The notes under the pieces: model-generated | What the model was told of the DNA's origin: nothing | What the model saw: only the letters and a program-made list of their open reading frames with translations | Databases searched by the model: none | Origin: Streptomyces chumphonensis | GTDB lineage: Bacteria > Actinomycetota > Actinomycetes > Streptomycetales > Streptomycetaceae | Direction: 5' to 3' | DNA length: 64,000 nucleotides | Assembly: GCF_014779715.1 (NCBI RefSeq) | Contig: NZ_JACXYU010000004.1 | Coordinates: 124,001-188,000 of the forward strand | Translations under genes and position numbers: made by a program | Shown: one piece after another, positions 16,428 through 24,166 of the stretch | Layout: each line of letters starts with the position of its first letter | Position numbering within the stretch: the first letter of the stretch is position 1

Positions 16428-18545
16428 GTGCAGAAACTCTCGGACCTGCCGAAACGCATACTCCTCGGGCGGGCGCTCCGCAGCACGCAGCTCGGCGAGA
16501 CGCTGATCCCCAAGCGGATCGCGCTCCCCGTCTTCGCCTCGGATCCGCTGTCGTCCGTGGCGTACGCGCCCGGCGAGGTCCTGATCGTGCTGTCGCTCGC
16601 CGGCGTCGCCGCCTACGGCCACAGCCCCTGGATCGCCGCGGCCGTCGTCGTCCTGATGATGACGGTCGTCGCCTCCTACCGGCAGAACGTGCGCGCCTAC
16701 CCGAGCGGCGGCGGCGACTACGAGGTCGCCCACACCAACCTCGGCCCCCGTGCCGGGCTGACGGCGGCCGGCGCCCTGGGCGTCGACTACGTCCTCACCG
16801 TCGCGGTGTCGATCTCCGCGGGCGTGGAGAACCTCGGCTCGGCCGTGCCGTTCGTCGTCGAACACAAGGTGCTGTGCGCCGTCGGCGTCATCGCCGTCCT
16901 CACGGTCATGAACCTGCGCGGGGTCCGGGAGTCGGGGAAGCTCTTCGCGATACCGACGTACGTCTTCGTCACCGCCGTCCTCGCCATGATCGCCTGGGGC
17001 ACCTACCGGGCCGGCGTCCTCGGCGAGGAGATGCGCGCCCCCACGGCCGGGCTGGAGCTCCGCGCCGAGCACACCGGGCTCGCCGGGCTCGCCCTCGTCC
17101 TCCTCCTGCTGCGGGCCTTCTCCTCCGGCTGCGCCGCCCTCACCGGCGTCCAGGCCATCAGCAACGGCGTGCCCGCCTTCCGCGGGCCCAAGAGCCGCAA
17201 CGCCGCGACCACCCTGCTCCTCATGGGCGCCCTGGCCGTCACCATGTTCTGCGGGATCATCGGCCTCGCCCTGGCCACGGACGTCAAGATGGCCGAGGAC
17301 CCGGCGCACGACCTGCTGCGGGACGGCGCCCCCGTCGGCGCCGAGTACGTCCAGGACCCGGTGATCACCCAGGTCGCCGCCGCCGTCTTCGGCGACGCGA
17401 CGCCCCTGTTCGCGCTGCTCGCCGCCGCCACCGCGCTCGTGCTGTTCCTCGCCGCCAACACCGCCTACAACGGCTTCCCGCTGCTCGGCTCGATCCTGGC
17501 CCAGGACCGCTACCTGCCACGGCAGTTGCACACCCGGGGCGACCGACTCGCGTTCTCCAACGGCATCGTGCTCCTGGCGACGGCCGCCGCGCTGCTGGTC
17601 TGGGCCTACGGCGCCGACACGACGAGGCTGATCCAGCTCTACATCGTCGGCGTCTTCGTCTCCTTCACCCTCAGCCAGACCGGCATGGTGCGGCACTGGA
17701 ACCGTCACCTGGCGACGGAGACCTCCCCGCCCGCCCGGCGCCGCATGCTCCGCTCCCGCGCCGTCAACGCCTTCGGGGCCTGCTTCACCGGCCTCGTCCT
17801 GCTCGTCGTGCTCGTCTCCAAGTTCACCCACGGCGCCTGGGTCGCCCTGCTGGGCATGGCCCTCTTCGTCCTGCTCATGACGGCGGTCCGGCGGCACTAC
17901 GACCGCGTCGCGGCGGAGCTCGCCGCCCCCGAGGAGCCGGGCGACGAGGCGAACCTCCCCTCCCGCGTGCACTCCGTCGTCCTCGTCTCCCGGCTGCACC
18001 GGCCCACCCTGCGCGCCCTGGCCTACGCCCGCTTGCTGCGCTCGGGCCACGTGGAGGCGCTGACCGTCGACGTCGACCCGCAGGAGACGCGGGAGCTGCG
18101 GGCCGAGTGGGAACGCCGCCGCATCGACATCCCCCTGAAGATCCTCGACTCGCCCTACCGCGAGATCACCCGGCCCGTCGTCGACCACGTCCGGAGCATC
18201 CGGCGGGAGAGTCCCCGCGACGCGGTCAGCGTCTACATCCCCGAATACGTCGTGGGCCGCTGGTACGAGCAACTCCTGCACAACCAGAGCGCCCTGCGGC
18301 TCAAGGGCCGGCTGCTGTTCACGCCCGGGGTCATGGTGACCTCGGTGCCGTACCAGCTGGCCTCCTCCGAGGCGGCCAAGCGGCGCGCCCGCCGACGGGA
18401 GCGCTGGGCCGCGCCGGGCGCCGTCCGCCGCGGCCCCGTCGAACCCACCGCCCCGCCCGCGCCGTCGGGTCCGCCCGCGTCGTCGGGTCCGCCCGCGTCG
18501 TCCGGTCCGCCCGCGTCGTCCGGTCCGTCGGAGCCGGACGGATGA
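16428..18545 (+). CDS. KimA-like APC-superfamily permease, probable potassium importer
   Basis: The ~705-residue membrane protein has about twelve helices. It begins with RALRSTQLGETLIPKRIALP and VFASDPLSSVAYAPGE, the signature of the YdaO/KimA group, whose Bacillus member is a K+/H+ symporter controlled by c-di-AMP. A cytoplasmic C-terminal domain follows (HSVVLVSRLHRPTLRALAYA, VYIPEYVVGRWYEQLLHNQ). It ends in a low-complexity SGPPAS repeat tail. I chose GTG at 16428. TACGAT at 16415-16420 ends 7 bases before it, so the mRNA may be leaderless; GTG at 16410 is the alternative. Substrate assignment is by family only. Confidence 0.8.
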   Translation: MQKLSDLPKRILLGRALRSTQLGETLIPKRIALPVFASDPLSSVAYAPGEVLIVLSLAGVAAYGHSPWIAAAVVVLMMTVVASYRQNVRAYPSGGGDYEVAHTNLGPRAGLTAAGALGVDYVLTVAVSISAGVENLGSAVPFVVEHKVLCAVGVIAVLTVMNLRGVRESGKLFAIPTYVFVTAVLAMIAWGTYRAGVLGEEMRAPTAGLELRAEHTGLAGLALVLLLLRAFSSGCAALTGVQAISNGVPAFRGPKSRNAATTLLLMGALAVTMFCGIIGLALATDVKMAEDPAHDLLRDGAPVGAEYVQDPVITQVAAAVFGDATPLFALLAAATALVLFLAANTAYNGFPLLGSILAQDRYLPRQLHTRGDRLAFSNGIVLLATAAALLVWAYGADTTRLIQLYIVGVFVSFTLSQTGMVRHWNRHLATETSPPARRRMLRSRAVNAFGACFTGLVLLVVLVSKFTHGAWVALLGMALFVLLMTAVRRHYDRVAAELAAPEEPGDEANLPSRVHSVVLVSRLHRPTLRALAYARLLRSGHVEALTVDVDPQETRELRAEWERRRIDIPLKILDSPYREITRPVVDHVRSIRRESPRDAVSVYIPEYVVGRWYEQLLHNQSALRLKGRLLFTPGVMVTSVPYQLASSEAAKRRARRRERWAAPGAVRRGPVEPTAPPAPSGPPASSGPPASSGPPASSGPSEPDG
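18465..18536 (+). repeat. 18-bp tandem repeat, four copies, in the permease tail
   Basis: Copies start at 18465, 18483, 18501 and 18519, with unit TCGGGTCCGCCCGCGTCG. The third differs by a base and the last is diverged. They encode SGPPAS-type repeats at the extreme C-terminus, and copy number probably varies between strains by slippage. Confidence 0.85.
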
Positions 18546-18589
18546 TCACCCCCGACCGGTGCGGCCCACCCCGCCGCGCCGAGGCCGTC

Positions 18590-18618
18590 TTGTGAGCGGT
18601 CCGCCGACTTCCTAGCGT
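18590..18618 (+). promoter_or_regulatory. Candidate sigma-70-type promoter
   Basis: TTGTGA (18590-18595) and TAGCGT (18613-18618) are separated by exactly 17 bases and lie 35 bases before the ATG at 18654. A start point near 18625 would leave a short leader containing the GGAAGGGCGGGG ribosome site. Confidence 0.5.
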
Positions 18619-18653
18619 GGAGCACCGGGGGCGGTGGGCCGGAAGGGCGGGGC

Positions 18654-19151
18654 ATGACGGACGGCACGGTGCGGCGCGCGGGGACCGACGACCCCGCCGG
18701 AGAGCCGGTGGTGGTGCCGCTCAGGACACCCCGCAGAGGGCTCTACGTCCTGACGATGGTCCTGTTCGGGGCGCTGGTCACCCTCGCCGTCCACACCCAC
18801 TTCGAGTGGGCGCCCCTGCGGGTGCCCGGTGCGCGCGAAGCCGTCGTCACCCAGGTCCACGGCTGCCCCGCCGAGCGGCCGTCCCTCACGGCGGCGGACT
18901 GCTCCGCCTCCTGGCGCTTCGCCGACGGCGCCACCGGCCGCGGACGCGTCGTGCGCGGCGCCGGCCTCACGGCCGGGGACACCGTGCACGCCGACACCGG
19001 CCTGGCCTACGACACGGCGGGCACCCTCGTGGAGGCCGCGTCGATCTGCGTCGGACTGAGCCTCATCGTCCCCGGTGTCCTGGCCGCCCAGTGGCTCGGC
19101 CGACACCGCGCCCGGCGCCGCTACCACCGCCTCGGCCGCACGTACCCCTGA
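18654..19151 (+). CDS. Membrane protein with an extracytoplasmic loop, unknown function
   Basis: The 165-residue protein has two predicted helices: GLYVLTMVLFGALVTLAVHT near residue 30-50, and SICVGLSLIVPGVLAAQWLG near 130-150. Between them is a ~80-residue domain with two cysteines (HGCPAE, ADCSASW) that could form a disulfide outside the cell. This layout occurs in many streptomycete proteins of unknown role. ATG at 18654 follows a good GGAAGGGCGGGG site, and a promoter candidate is visible upstream. It is a single gene with no clear partner. Confidence 0.75.
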   Translation: MTDGTVRRAGTDDPAGEPVVVPLRTPRRGLYVLTMVLFGALVTLAVHTHFEWAPLRVPGAREAVVTQVHGCPAERPSLTAADCSASWRFADGATGRGRVVRGAGLTAGDTVHADTGLAYDTAGTLVEAASICVGLSLIVPGVLAAQWLGRHRARRRYHRLGRTYP

Positions 19152-19235
19152 CGTCCCGTCCCCTGCGGTCGGTCACCGTGCCGATGAGGGACCGATGACA
19201 TCGAAAGCCCTCCCCGGCCGCCTGTCGGCCGCTAA

Positions 19236-19249
19236 TGTGACGCGTCACA
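19236..19249. promoter_or_regulatory. Perfect 14-bp palindrome, candidate operator
   Basis: TGTGACGCGTCACA reads the same on both strands. It overlaps the end of a TAATGT -10-like element (19233-19238) and lies 22 bases before the TTG start of the excalibur lipoprotein gene. The half-site TGTGA resembles Crp/FNR-type sites, but the 4-base spacing is shorter than the usual one. Confidence 0.5.
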
Positions 19250-19271
19250 CAATCAGCCCAAGGGGGGCACT

Positions 19272-19754
19272 TTGAGCAACCCGTACGTCGTCAGCCCACC
19301 CGGCCCGCTACCGTCCGACGACCGGCGGCCGGTGTGGAAGATGAAGCGCGCCTACGCCGCCGGCGTCCTCATCCTGCTGACCGGATTCGCCTGTGGCAGC
19401 ACGGCCGCCTCCGAAGACGCCACTGCGTCGGCGGACCCGGCCCCCACCGTCACGGTCACCGCCGCCCCGACGTCCACCCCGACCGTCACGGCCACCCCGG
19501 AACCCGGGCCGACCGTCACCGAGCCCGGCCCCACGGTGACCGTCACCGAGACGGCCACCGAAGAGGTCGCCGTCCCCGCCGAGGTCCCCGAGGCACCGGA
19601 AACCGGCACCGGCGGCGGGGACGACGCGGGCGCCGCCGCGTACTACCGGAACTGCGACGCCGCCCGCGCCGCCGGAGCAGCGCCCGTGTACCGAGGTCAG
19701 CCCGGCTACGGAGGTCACCTGGACCGCGACGGCGACGGCGTCGGCTGCGAGTGA
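19272..19754 (+). CDS. Excalibur calcium-binding domain lipoprotein
   Basis: The 160-residue protein starts at TTG 19272, supported by AAGGGGGG 5 bases before it. A hydrophobic segment ends in the lipobox LTGFAC, so the mature protein should be lipid-anchored outside the membrane. A long Thr/Pro/Val-rich linker follows. The last ~37 residues are an excalibur module: YYRNCDAARAAGAAPVYRGQ and the calcium loop DRDGDGVGCE. Such modules occur in extracellular actinobacterial proteins, often alone or with nuclease domains. It is probably a wall-spanning anchor with a terminal Ca2+ site. Confidence 0.88.
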   Translation: MSNPYVVSPPGPLPSDDRRPVWKMKRAYAAGVLILLTGFACGSTAASEDATASADPAPTVTVTAAPTSTPTVTATPEPGPTVTEPGPTVTVTETATEEVAVPAEVPEAPETGTGGGDDAGAAAYYRNCDAARAAGAAPVYRGQPGYGGHLDRDGDGVGCE

Positions 19755-19790
19755 CGCGGCGGCGGACGTCTCGCGGTGGACGCCGACGGC

Positions 19791-20489
19791 TCAGCCCGGC
19801 TTCGGCGGGGCGGGGCGCCGCGGCGTCGGCCGGACGGCGTCGGCGTGGCGCAGCTCGGCGAGCACCTCCCCGTCGGTGACCTGCGCGAACTCCTCGTACC
19901 ACTGGCCCACCGCGCGGAAGGACGGCGGCCGCCGCAGGCACACCAGGTCGTCCGCCTCCCGCCCCACCGGCCCCGCCGCCTGCGGCGCGCAGACCGGCAC
20001 GGCCAGCACGAGCCGGGCCGGCCCCAGCGTGCGCAGGTGACGCAGGGCCGCGCGCGCGGTGACGCCCGTGGCCAGACCGTCGTCGACGACGATCACCGTG
20101 CGCCCCGCGACGTCCGGCGGCCCGCCGCCCCGCCGGTACAGCTCCTCCCGCCGCCGCAGCTCCGCCCGCTCCCGGGCCACGACCGGGGCCAGCGACTCCG
20201 GCGTGAGCCCCAGCAACTCCAGCGTGCGCACGTCGAAGAGCGGCTCGCCGTCCCCCGCGATCGCGCCCACCCCCATCTCCGCGTGCCCGGGCGCCCCGAT
20301 CTTCCGGACCACGACCACGTCTAGCGGCGCGCCCAGCGCCTCGGCGACCTCCGCCGCGACCGGGACGCCGCCGCGCGGCAGCGCCAGGACGACCGGCCCC
20401 GTGACCCCGTGATCGGCCGCCCACCCGACCAGCCGCACGGCCAGCCGCCGCCCGGCGTCCCGGTGGTCACGGAACCGCTCGCCGTTCAT
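19791..20489 (-). CDS. Phosphoribosyltransferase-fold protein
   Basis: The 232-residue protein carries the PRPP-binding loop VIVVDDGLATGVTARAAL and an N-terminal PRGGVPVAAEVAEALGAPLD block. This subgroup of the type I phosphoribosyltransferase fold often accompanies dienelactone-hydrolase-like genes. In mycobacteria, from memory, the DosR-regulated Rv0571c fuses both activities in one chain. Here the two are separate but overlap by 4 nt (ATGA) with the hydrolase gene upstream, so they probably act together. The base substrate is unknown. The start is ATG at 20489. Confidence 0.85.
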   Translation of the reverse strand: MNGERFRDHRDAGRRLAVRLVGWAADHGVTGPVVLALPRGGVPVAAEVAEALGAPLDVVVVRKIGAPGHAEMGVGAIAGDGEPLFDVRTLELLGLTPESLAPVVARERAELRRREELYRRGGGPPDVAGRTVIVVDDGLATGVTARAALRHLRTLGPARLVLAVPVCAPQAAGPVGREADDLVCLRRPPSFRAVGQWYEEFAQVTDGEVLAELRHADAVRPTPRRPAPPKPG

Positions 20490-21220
20490 CCCCGCACCTC
20501 CGTTCCGCCCGCACCGTCCGTGGCGTCCGGCCCGCCGGGGTGCAGGAACCACGCCCGCGCCACCGCCGCGACCTCCGCCAGCGCGCCGGGCTCGGCGAAC
20601 AGATGCGTGGCGCCGGGCACGACGTGCTCCCGGTGCGGCGCCCCCAACTCCCGCGCCGCCTCCCGGTTCAGCCGCAGCACGTCGGTGTCCGCGCCACCGA
20701 CGACCAGCAGCACCGGAGCCCGCACCCGCGCCAACGCCTCCCCGGCCAGATCCGGGCGGCCGCCCCGGGAGACCACGGCCCGCACCCGCTCCGGCCGCGC
20801 GGCCGCCGCGTCCAGCGCCGCCCCCGCCCCCGTGCTCGCGCCGAAGAGTCCCACCGGTACCCCCGCCGTCCCGGGCCGCTCACCGAGCCGGTCCACGAGG
20901 CCCACGAGCCGCCGCGCCAGCAGCGGGACGTCGAACCGGTGCCGGTGGCTCGTCGCGTCCGCCCGCTCCTCCTCCGCCGTCAGCAGGTCGACGAGCAGGG
21001 TGCCCAGCCCCGCCTCCCGCAGGTCCTGCGCGACGGCCCGGTTGCGCGGACTGTGTCGGGAGCTCCCGCTCCCGTGCGCGAACACCACCACGCACGGCGC
21101 TCCGTCCGGCACCGCCAGGTCACCGGCCAGCACGACCCCGTCCACCGGCATGCCCACGCTCTCGGCGTCCACCGCGACCACCTCCCGCGACGCCCATCCC
21201 CCCGCAGTACCCCGCACCAT
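20486..21220 (-). CDS. Dienelactone-hydrolase-like alpha/beta hydrolase
   Basis: The 244-residue protein shows the alpha/beta-hydrolase plan: FAHGSGSSRHSPRNRAVA as the oxyanion loop, GLFGASTGAGAALDAAA with the nucleophile serine, LLVVGGADTDVL with the acid, and PGATHLF with the histidine. No signal peptide is seen, so it is cytoplasmic. It is the first gene of a two-gene operon with the phosphoribosyltransferase and starts at the ATG at 21220 behind GGGTGG. The natural substrate is unknown. Confidence 0.85.
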   Translation of the reverse strand: MVRGTAGGWASREVVAVDAESVGMPVDGVVLAGDLAVPDGAPCVVVFAHGSGSSRHSPRNRAVAQDLREAGLGTLLVDLLTAEEERADATSHRHRFDVPLLARRLVGLVDRLGERPGTAGVPVGLFGASTGAGAALDAAAARPERVRAVVSRGGRPDLAGEALARVRAPVLLVVGGADTDVLRLNREAARELGAPHREHVVPGATHLFAEPGALAEVAAVARAWFLHPGGPDATDGAGGTEVRG

Positions 21221-21272
21221 CCACCCAAACGGCTTCGCCCCGACGACCTGCCCCGCCGTCGCCCTCCCGCCG

Positions 21273-21290
21273 TTTCAGCCATGGCCGAAA
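21273..21290. promoter_or_regulatory. Near-palindrome in a divergent promoter region
   Basis: TTTCAGCCATGGCCGAAA is symmetrical at 16 of 18 positions. It lies between the divergent hydrolase (start 21220) and Mrr-like nuclease (start 21357) genes, so a shared operator is plausible. Confidence 0.35.
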
Positions 21291-21356
21291 AGTCGCTCTT
21301 CCCGCCGCTCGCCCCCTCTCCCACACTGACTCCGGAGCGTGACCGGAGGGAGCGGC

Positions 21357-22103
21357 ATGGCGGCGGGAACGGCTGCGCGCGGACGGAGGGCAGCCGCGCG
21401 GAGGCAACGGCGAAGGCGGCTCGGCGCGGCGTCGGCGGGTGCCGTGCTCCTGCTGATCCTTCTGGCCGCCTTCTGGTCCACCCTGTGGCCCTACGTCCTC
21501 GGAGCCGGGTGTCTGTGCGGCCTGGGCGCCGTCGCTTGGTGGTGGCGGCGGACGGACCGCGCCCTGCGCGGCGGCGACCGCCGCTGGCGGCAGGAGGAGG
21601 CGGTGCGGGCCGGGCACCGCACGCTCACCGAGGTGGACGCGATGACCGGGACGGAGTTCGAGGAACTGGTCGCCGCGCTGTGCCGACGGGACGGCTGCAC
21701 CGAGGTCCGCCGCGTGGGCGGCTCCCACGACAACGGCGCCGACGTCGTCGGCCGCCTCCCGGACGGCCGGACCATGGTCGTCCAGTGCAAGCGCTTCGTG
21801 CCCACCAGCACCGTCAGGAGCCGGGACGTGCGGGATCTGCTGGGATCCGCCGTGCACTTCCGCGCCGACCTCGCCGTCTTCGTGACCACGACCCGCTTCA
21901 GCGGCCCCTCGGAAGCGTTCGCGGCGCAGAACGGCATCATCGCCGTCCACCGCGACCTCCTCGGCCTGTGGAACAGCGGAGCCTCCCTGACCTCCCTGAT
22001 CGAGGTCAACGGCGCCGGCCAGGGCGACGCCCGCCACCGCACCCGCTGGAAGCAGACCTACGCCACCCCCCGCCGCAAGCCCCCCAGCAAGCGCCCCACC
22101 TGA
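21357..22103 (+). CDS. Membrane-anchored Mrr-like restriction endonuclease
   Basis: The 248-residue protein has a basic N-terminus and then two hydrophobic segments, AGAVLLLILLAAFWSTLW and VLGAGCLCGLGAVAWWW. These are followed by an Mrr_cat-type nuclease domain: MTGTEFEELVAALCRRDGC, GGSHDNGADVVGRL, then VVQCKRF, giving the D...QxK catalytic pattern. Mrr relatives cleave modified DNA. The membrane-tethered form is common in actinobacteria but its target is unclear. ATG at 21357 sits behind GGAGGGAG; an upstream GTG at 21339 is less likely. Confidence 0.87.
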   Translation: MAAGTAARGRRAAARRQRRRRLGAASAGAVLLLILLAAFWSTLWPYVLGAGCLCGLGAVAWWWRRTDRALRGGDRRWRQEEAVRAGHRTLTEVDAMTGTEFEELVAALCRRDGCTEVRRVGGSHDNGADVVGRLPDGRTMVVQCKRFVPTSTVRSRDVRDLLGSAVHFRADLAVFVTTTRFSGPSEAFAAQNGIIAVHRDLLGLWNSGASLTSLIEVNGAGQGDARHRTRWKQTYATPRRKPPSKRPT

Positions 22104-22336
22104 CCGGGCCGCGCCCCGGACGTGGCGTGCGCCTCGCCGCGCACCGCGTCGGGACGTCGTCGTGACGGCCGGGCGGCGGGCCCACGCCCTCACGTCCCGG
22201 CGGCTTGCAGATCCGCCCCGGTCCGCGAGGGGCCGTGCAAGACCTGGCCGGTGTGCCAGGACCGGTGCTGCGCCGCCGCGGGGCGGACGCCCGGCTGCGG
22301 TCCGGTGAGCGAACGGCCCGCGACGTCAGCCCCTGA

Positions 22337-23758
22337 TCAGGTCCTGCGCCAGGCGCCGAGCAGTTCTTCGGGGCCGTACGCCGCCTGGATGCCGGAACAG
22401 GTGGTCCCGTTGCGCGAGACCGCCACGAGCGGTACCGGCTCGTCGGTGATCGCCGCCCGGTGCTTGTGGAGCGCGGCCAGGTCGTGGGCGTCGAACGCGG
22501 AGTTCTCCAACCACTTGACCGAGCCGAGGAAGAGCAACGTGTGGGCCACCGGCTGCCGGTCGGCGCCGACCAGGTCGATCTCGACGTCGTTGCTGCGGGT
22601 CCAGTAGCCACCGATCGCCGGAGCGGCGGGCAGGAGCTCGTCCGGCAGGAGGCGGGCGAGGGACTCCCGGACGAGGGGCTCGACCGCACGCCCCCGCCAG
22701 CTCGACCATCGCTCCTTGATCCGGCTCAACGTGAGATCGCCCCGCATCCGCTCGATCTCCGCCATGTGGGGATCCAGAAACGCGAGCCAGAACCGTAGGT
22801 ACGGGTCGGCCACGCGGTAGCGGCGTTCCTTCGACGGGCGCAGTGAGAGGGGCAGTTCGGCCGCCACCACCCGCTTCTCGATCAGCAGGTCAGTGGCTCG
22901 GGTGAGCGTGGTGTGGGCGATGCCGCCGGCCGCGCGGGCGATGTTGGTGAAGGTCCTCTCTCCGCTTCCGATGGCCCGTAGCACTCCTCTGCTCAGCGCC
23001 TGTGGTGGGAACTCCGCTGCGAGTGAGCGCTCGGCGGAGACCAGCAGCGCCGAGATCGGGTTGTCGAGCGAGTCGCGGAGGAACTCCCAGACGTCCGCTC
23101 CGGCCCGCCACTCCGCGCAGATCAGCGGAAGCCCTCCGGTGACCAGTGCGGCGTCGAAGGCGGCGGCCGGTGCCAGGCCGAGCATCTCGCCGATGTCGGC
23201 GGGGTTCAGCGGCCCCACGACCATCTCCCGGCCCCGCTGGTGGAACGGGCGGTCGTAGCTGTTCAACGCCTCCATCATCGACAGGTCGGAGCCGACCAGG
23301 AGGAGCAGTACGGGCTTACGGCTGAGGAGACGGTCCCATGCCCGCTGGAGCATGCCCTCGAAGGCGTCGATGCGGTGCATGAGGTAGGGAACCTCGTCCA
23401 TGACGACCACGCTCGGGCTGTCGTCGGGAAGGATCTCCGCGAGCAGCCTGAAGGCCGCGTTCCACTGGTTCGGAGTCTCCTCCGAGAACAGTTCCCGATC
23501 CGGCACGGTGGATCGGGCGACGGTGTCGAGCAACTCCGTCAGCTCGTCCTCCGCCGTGCCGCCCCCTGCCGTGAAGAAGAGGTGCGGCACCTGCGTACGC
23601 CGGAGGAACTCCTCGACGAGGCTGGACTTGCCGACCCGCCTCCGCCCACGCATGAGGATGCACTGTCCCGGCTTCGCCGAGCCGGTGGCGTCCTGCACCG
23701 ATCGCAGAGCGTCGCCGAGCACCTTCAGCTCGCGGTCCCGTCCGATGAAACGCTGCAC
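22337..23758 (-). CDS. DUF234/archaeal-type AAA ATPase
   Basis: The 473-residue protein begins FIGRDRELKVLGDALRS and has a P-loop MRGRRRVGKSSLVEEF, Walker B VVVMDEVPYLM, a winged-helix middle (IARAAGGIAHTTLTRATDLL) and a C-terminal DUF234 nuclease-like domain (RWSSWRGRAVEPLVRESLA, NDVEIDLVGA). This STAND-related family is patchy in bacteria, common in archaea and often mobile. The start is GTG at 23758 behind GTGGAGG. GC content is lower than the neighbours and the leader is AT-rich. It is probably acquired; a defence or stress role is possible but unproven. Confidence 0.85.
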   Translation of the reverse strand: MQRFIGRDRELKVLGDALRSVQDATGSAKPGQCILMRGRRRVGKSSLVEEFLRRTQVPHLFFTAGGGTAEDELTELLDTVARSTVPDRELFSEETPNQWNAAFRLLAEILPDDSPSVVVMDEVPYLMHRIDAFEGMLQRAWDRLLSRKPVLLLLVGSDLSMMEALNSYDRPFHQRGREMVVGPLNPADIGEMLGLAPAAAFDAALVTGGLPLICAEWRAGADVWEFLRDSLDNPISALLVSAERSLAAEFPPQALSRGVLRAIGSGERTFTNIARAAGGIAHTTLTRATDLLIEKRVVAAELPLSLRPSKERRYRVADPYLRFWLAFLDPHMAEIERMRGDLTLSRIKERWSSWRGRAVEPLVRESLARLLPDELLPAAPAIGGYWTRSNDVEIDLVGADRQPVAHTLLFLGSVKWLENSAFDAHDLAALHKHRAAITDEPVPLVAVSRNGTTCSGIQAAYGPEELLGAWRRT

Positions 23759-23776
23759 GCGATACCTCCACGAATA

Positions 23777-23810
23777 ATAGTATCGACAGAGATAGTATCC
23801 GTGATGATAC
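23777..23810. promoter_or_regulatory. AT-rich repeat cluster before the DUF234 ATPase
   Basis: ATAGTATC occurs at 23777-23784 and 23792-23799 (15 bp apart), and GATGATAC follows in the opposite sense at 23803-23810. The block lies 20-50 bases before the GTG start and probably contains the promoter and an operator. AT-rich DNA is rare in this window. Confidence 0.5.
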
Positions 23811-23864
23811 CAAGTGAAGGAGCGCATCGGCCCGGGTCGGGGCGGGTCGGAACGGGTCGGTCCG

Positions 23865-24079
23865 TCACACCTTCTCGACGGAGCTGGTCCGGGACCAGCT
23901 ACTCCCCGGCGTCCACGTCCGAGGTGAAGACGTGACCAGGCCCTTCCACTGCCGCGCGATGACGGCGAGCACCGCGCCGATGGCGTACGTGTGACCGTGC
24001 GGCTTGGCGTCGGCCAGGGGGGCCGACGGGCCTGACGAGCCTCGTCCTTGCCGATATCGGCGACCTTGACGGTGATCAT
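23865..24079 (-). pseudogene. Remnant of a PIN-domain (VapC-like) toxin
   Basis: The minus strand encodes a decayed C-terminal half of a PIN protein. It begins MITVKVADIGKDEA, needs one frame change to reach ADAKPHGHTYAIGAVLAVIA (compare the conserved GHKYAIDA helix of streptomycete VapC proteins), then another for VFTSDVD before a stop. The N-terminal half with the first catalytic aspartate is missing, and no antitoxin is present. It lies between the DUF234 ATPase and asparaginase genes, consistent with a scar of former mobile DNA. Confidence 0.5.
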
Positions 24080-24166
24080 TCCGCATACCCGGACGGCGCC
24101 GACCCGATAGCCTGCATGAACGCGTGAGGTCGCGGCTCGGCGGCGTCCGGACAGGGGAGCGTGGGC

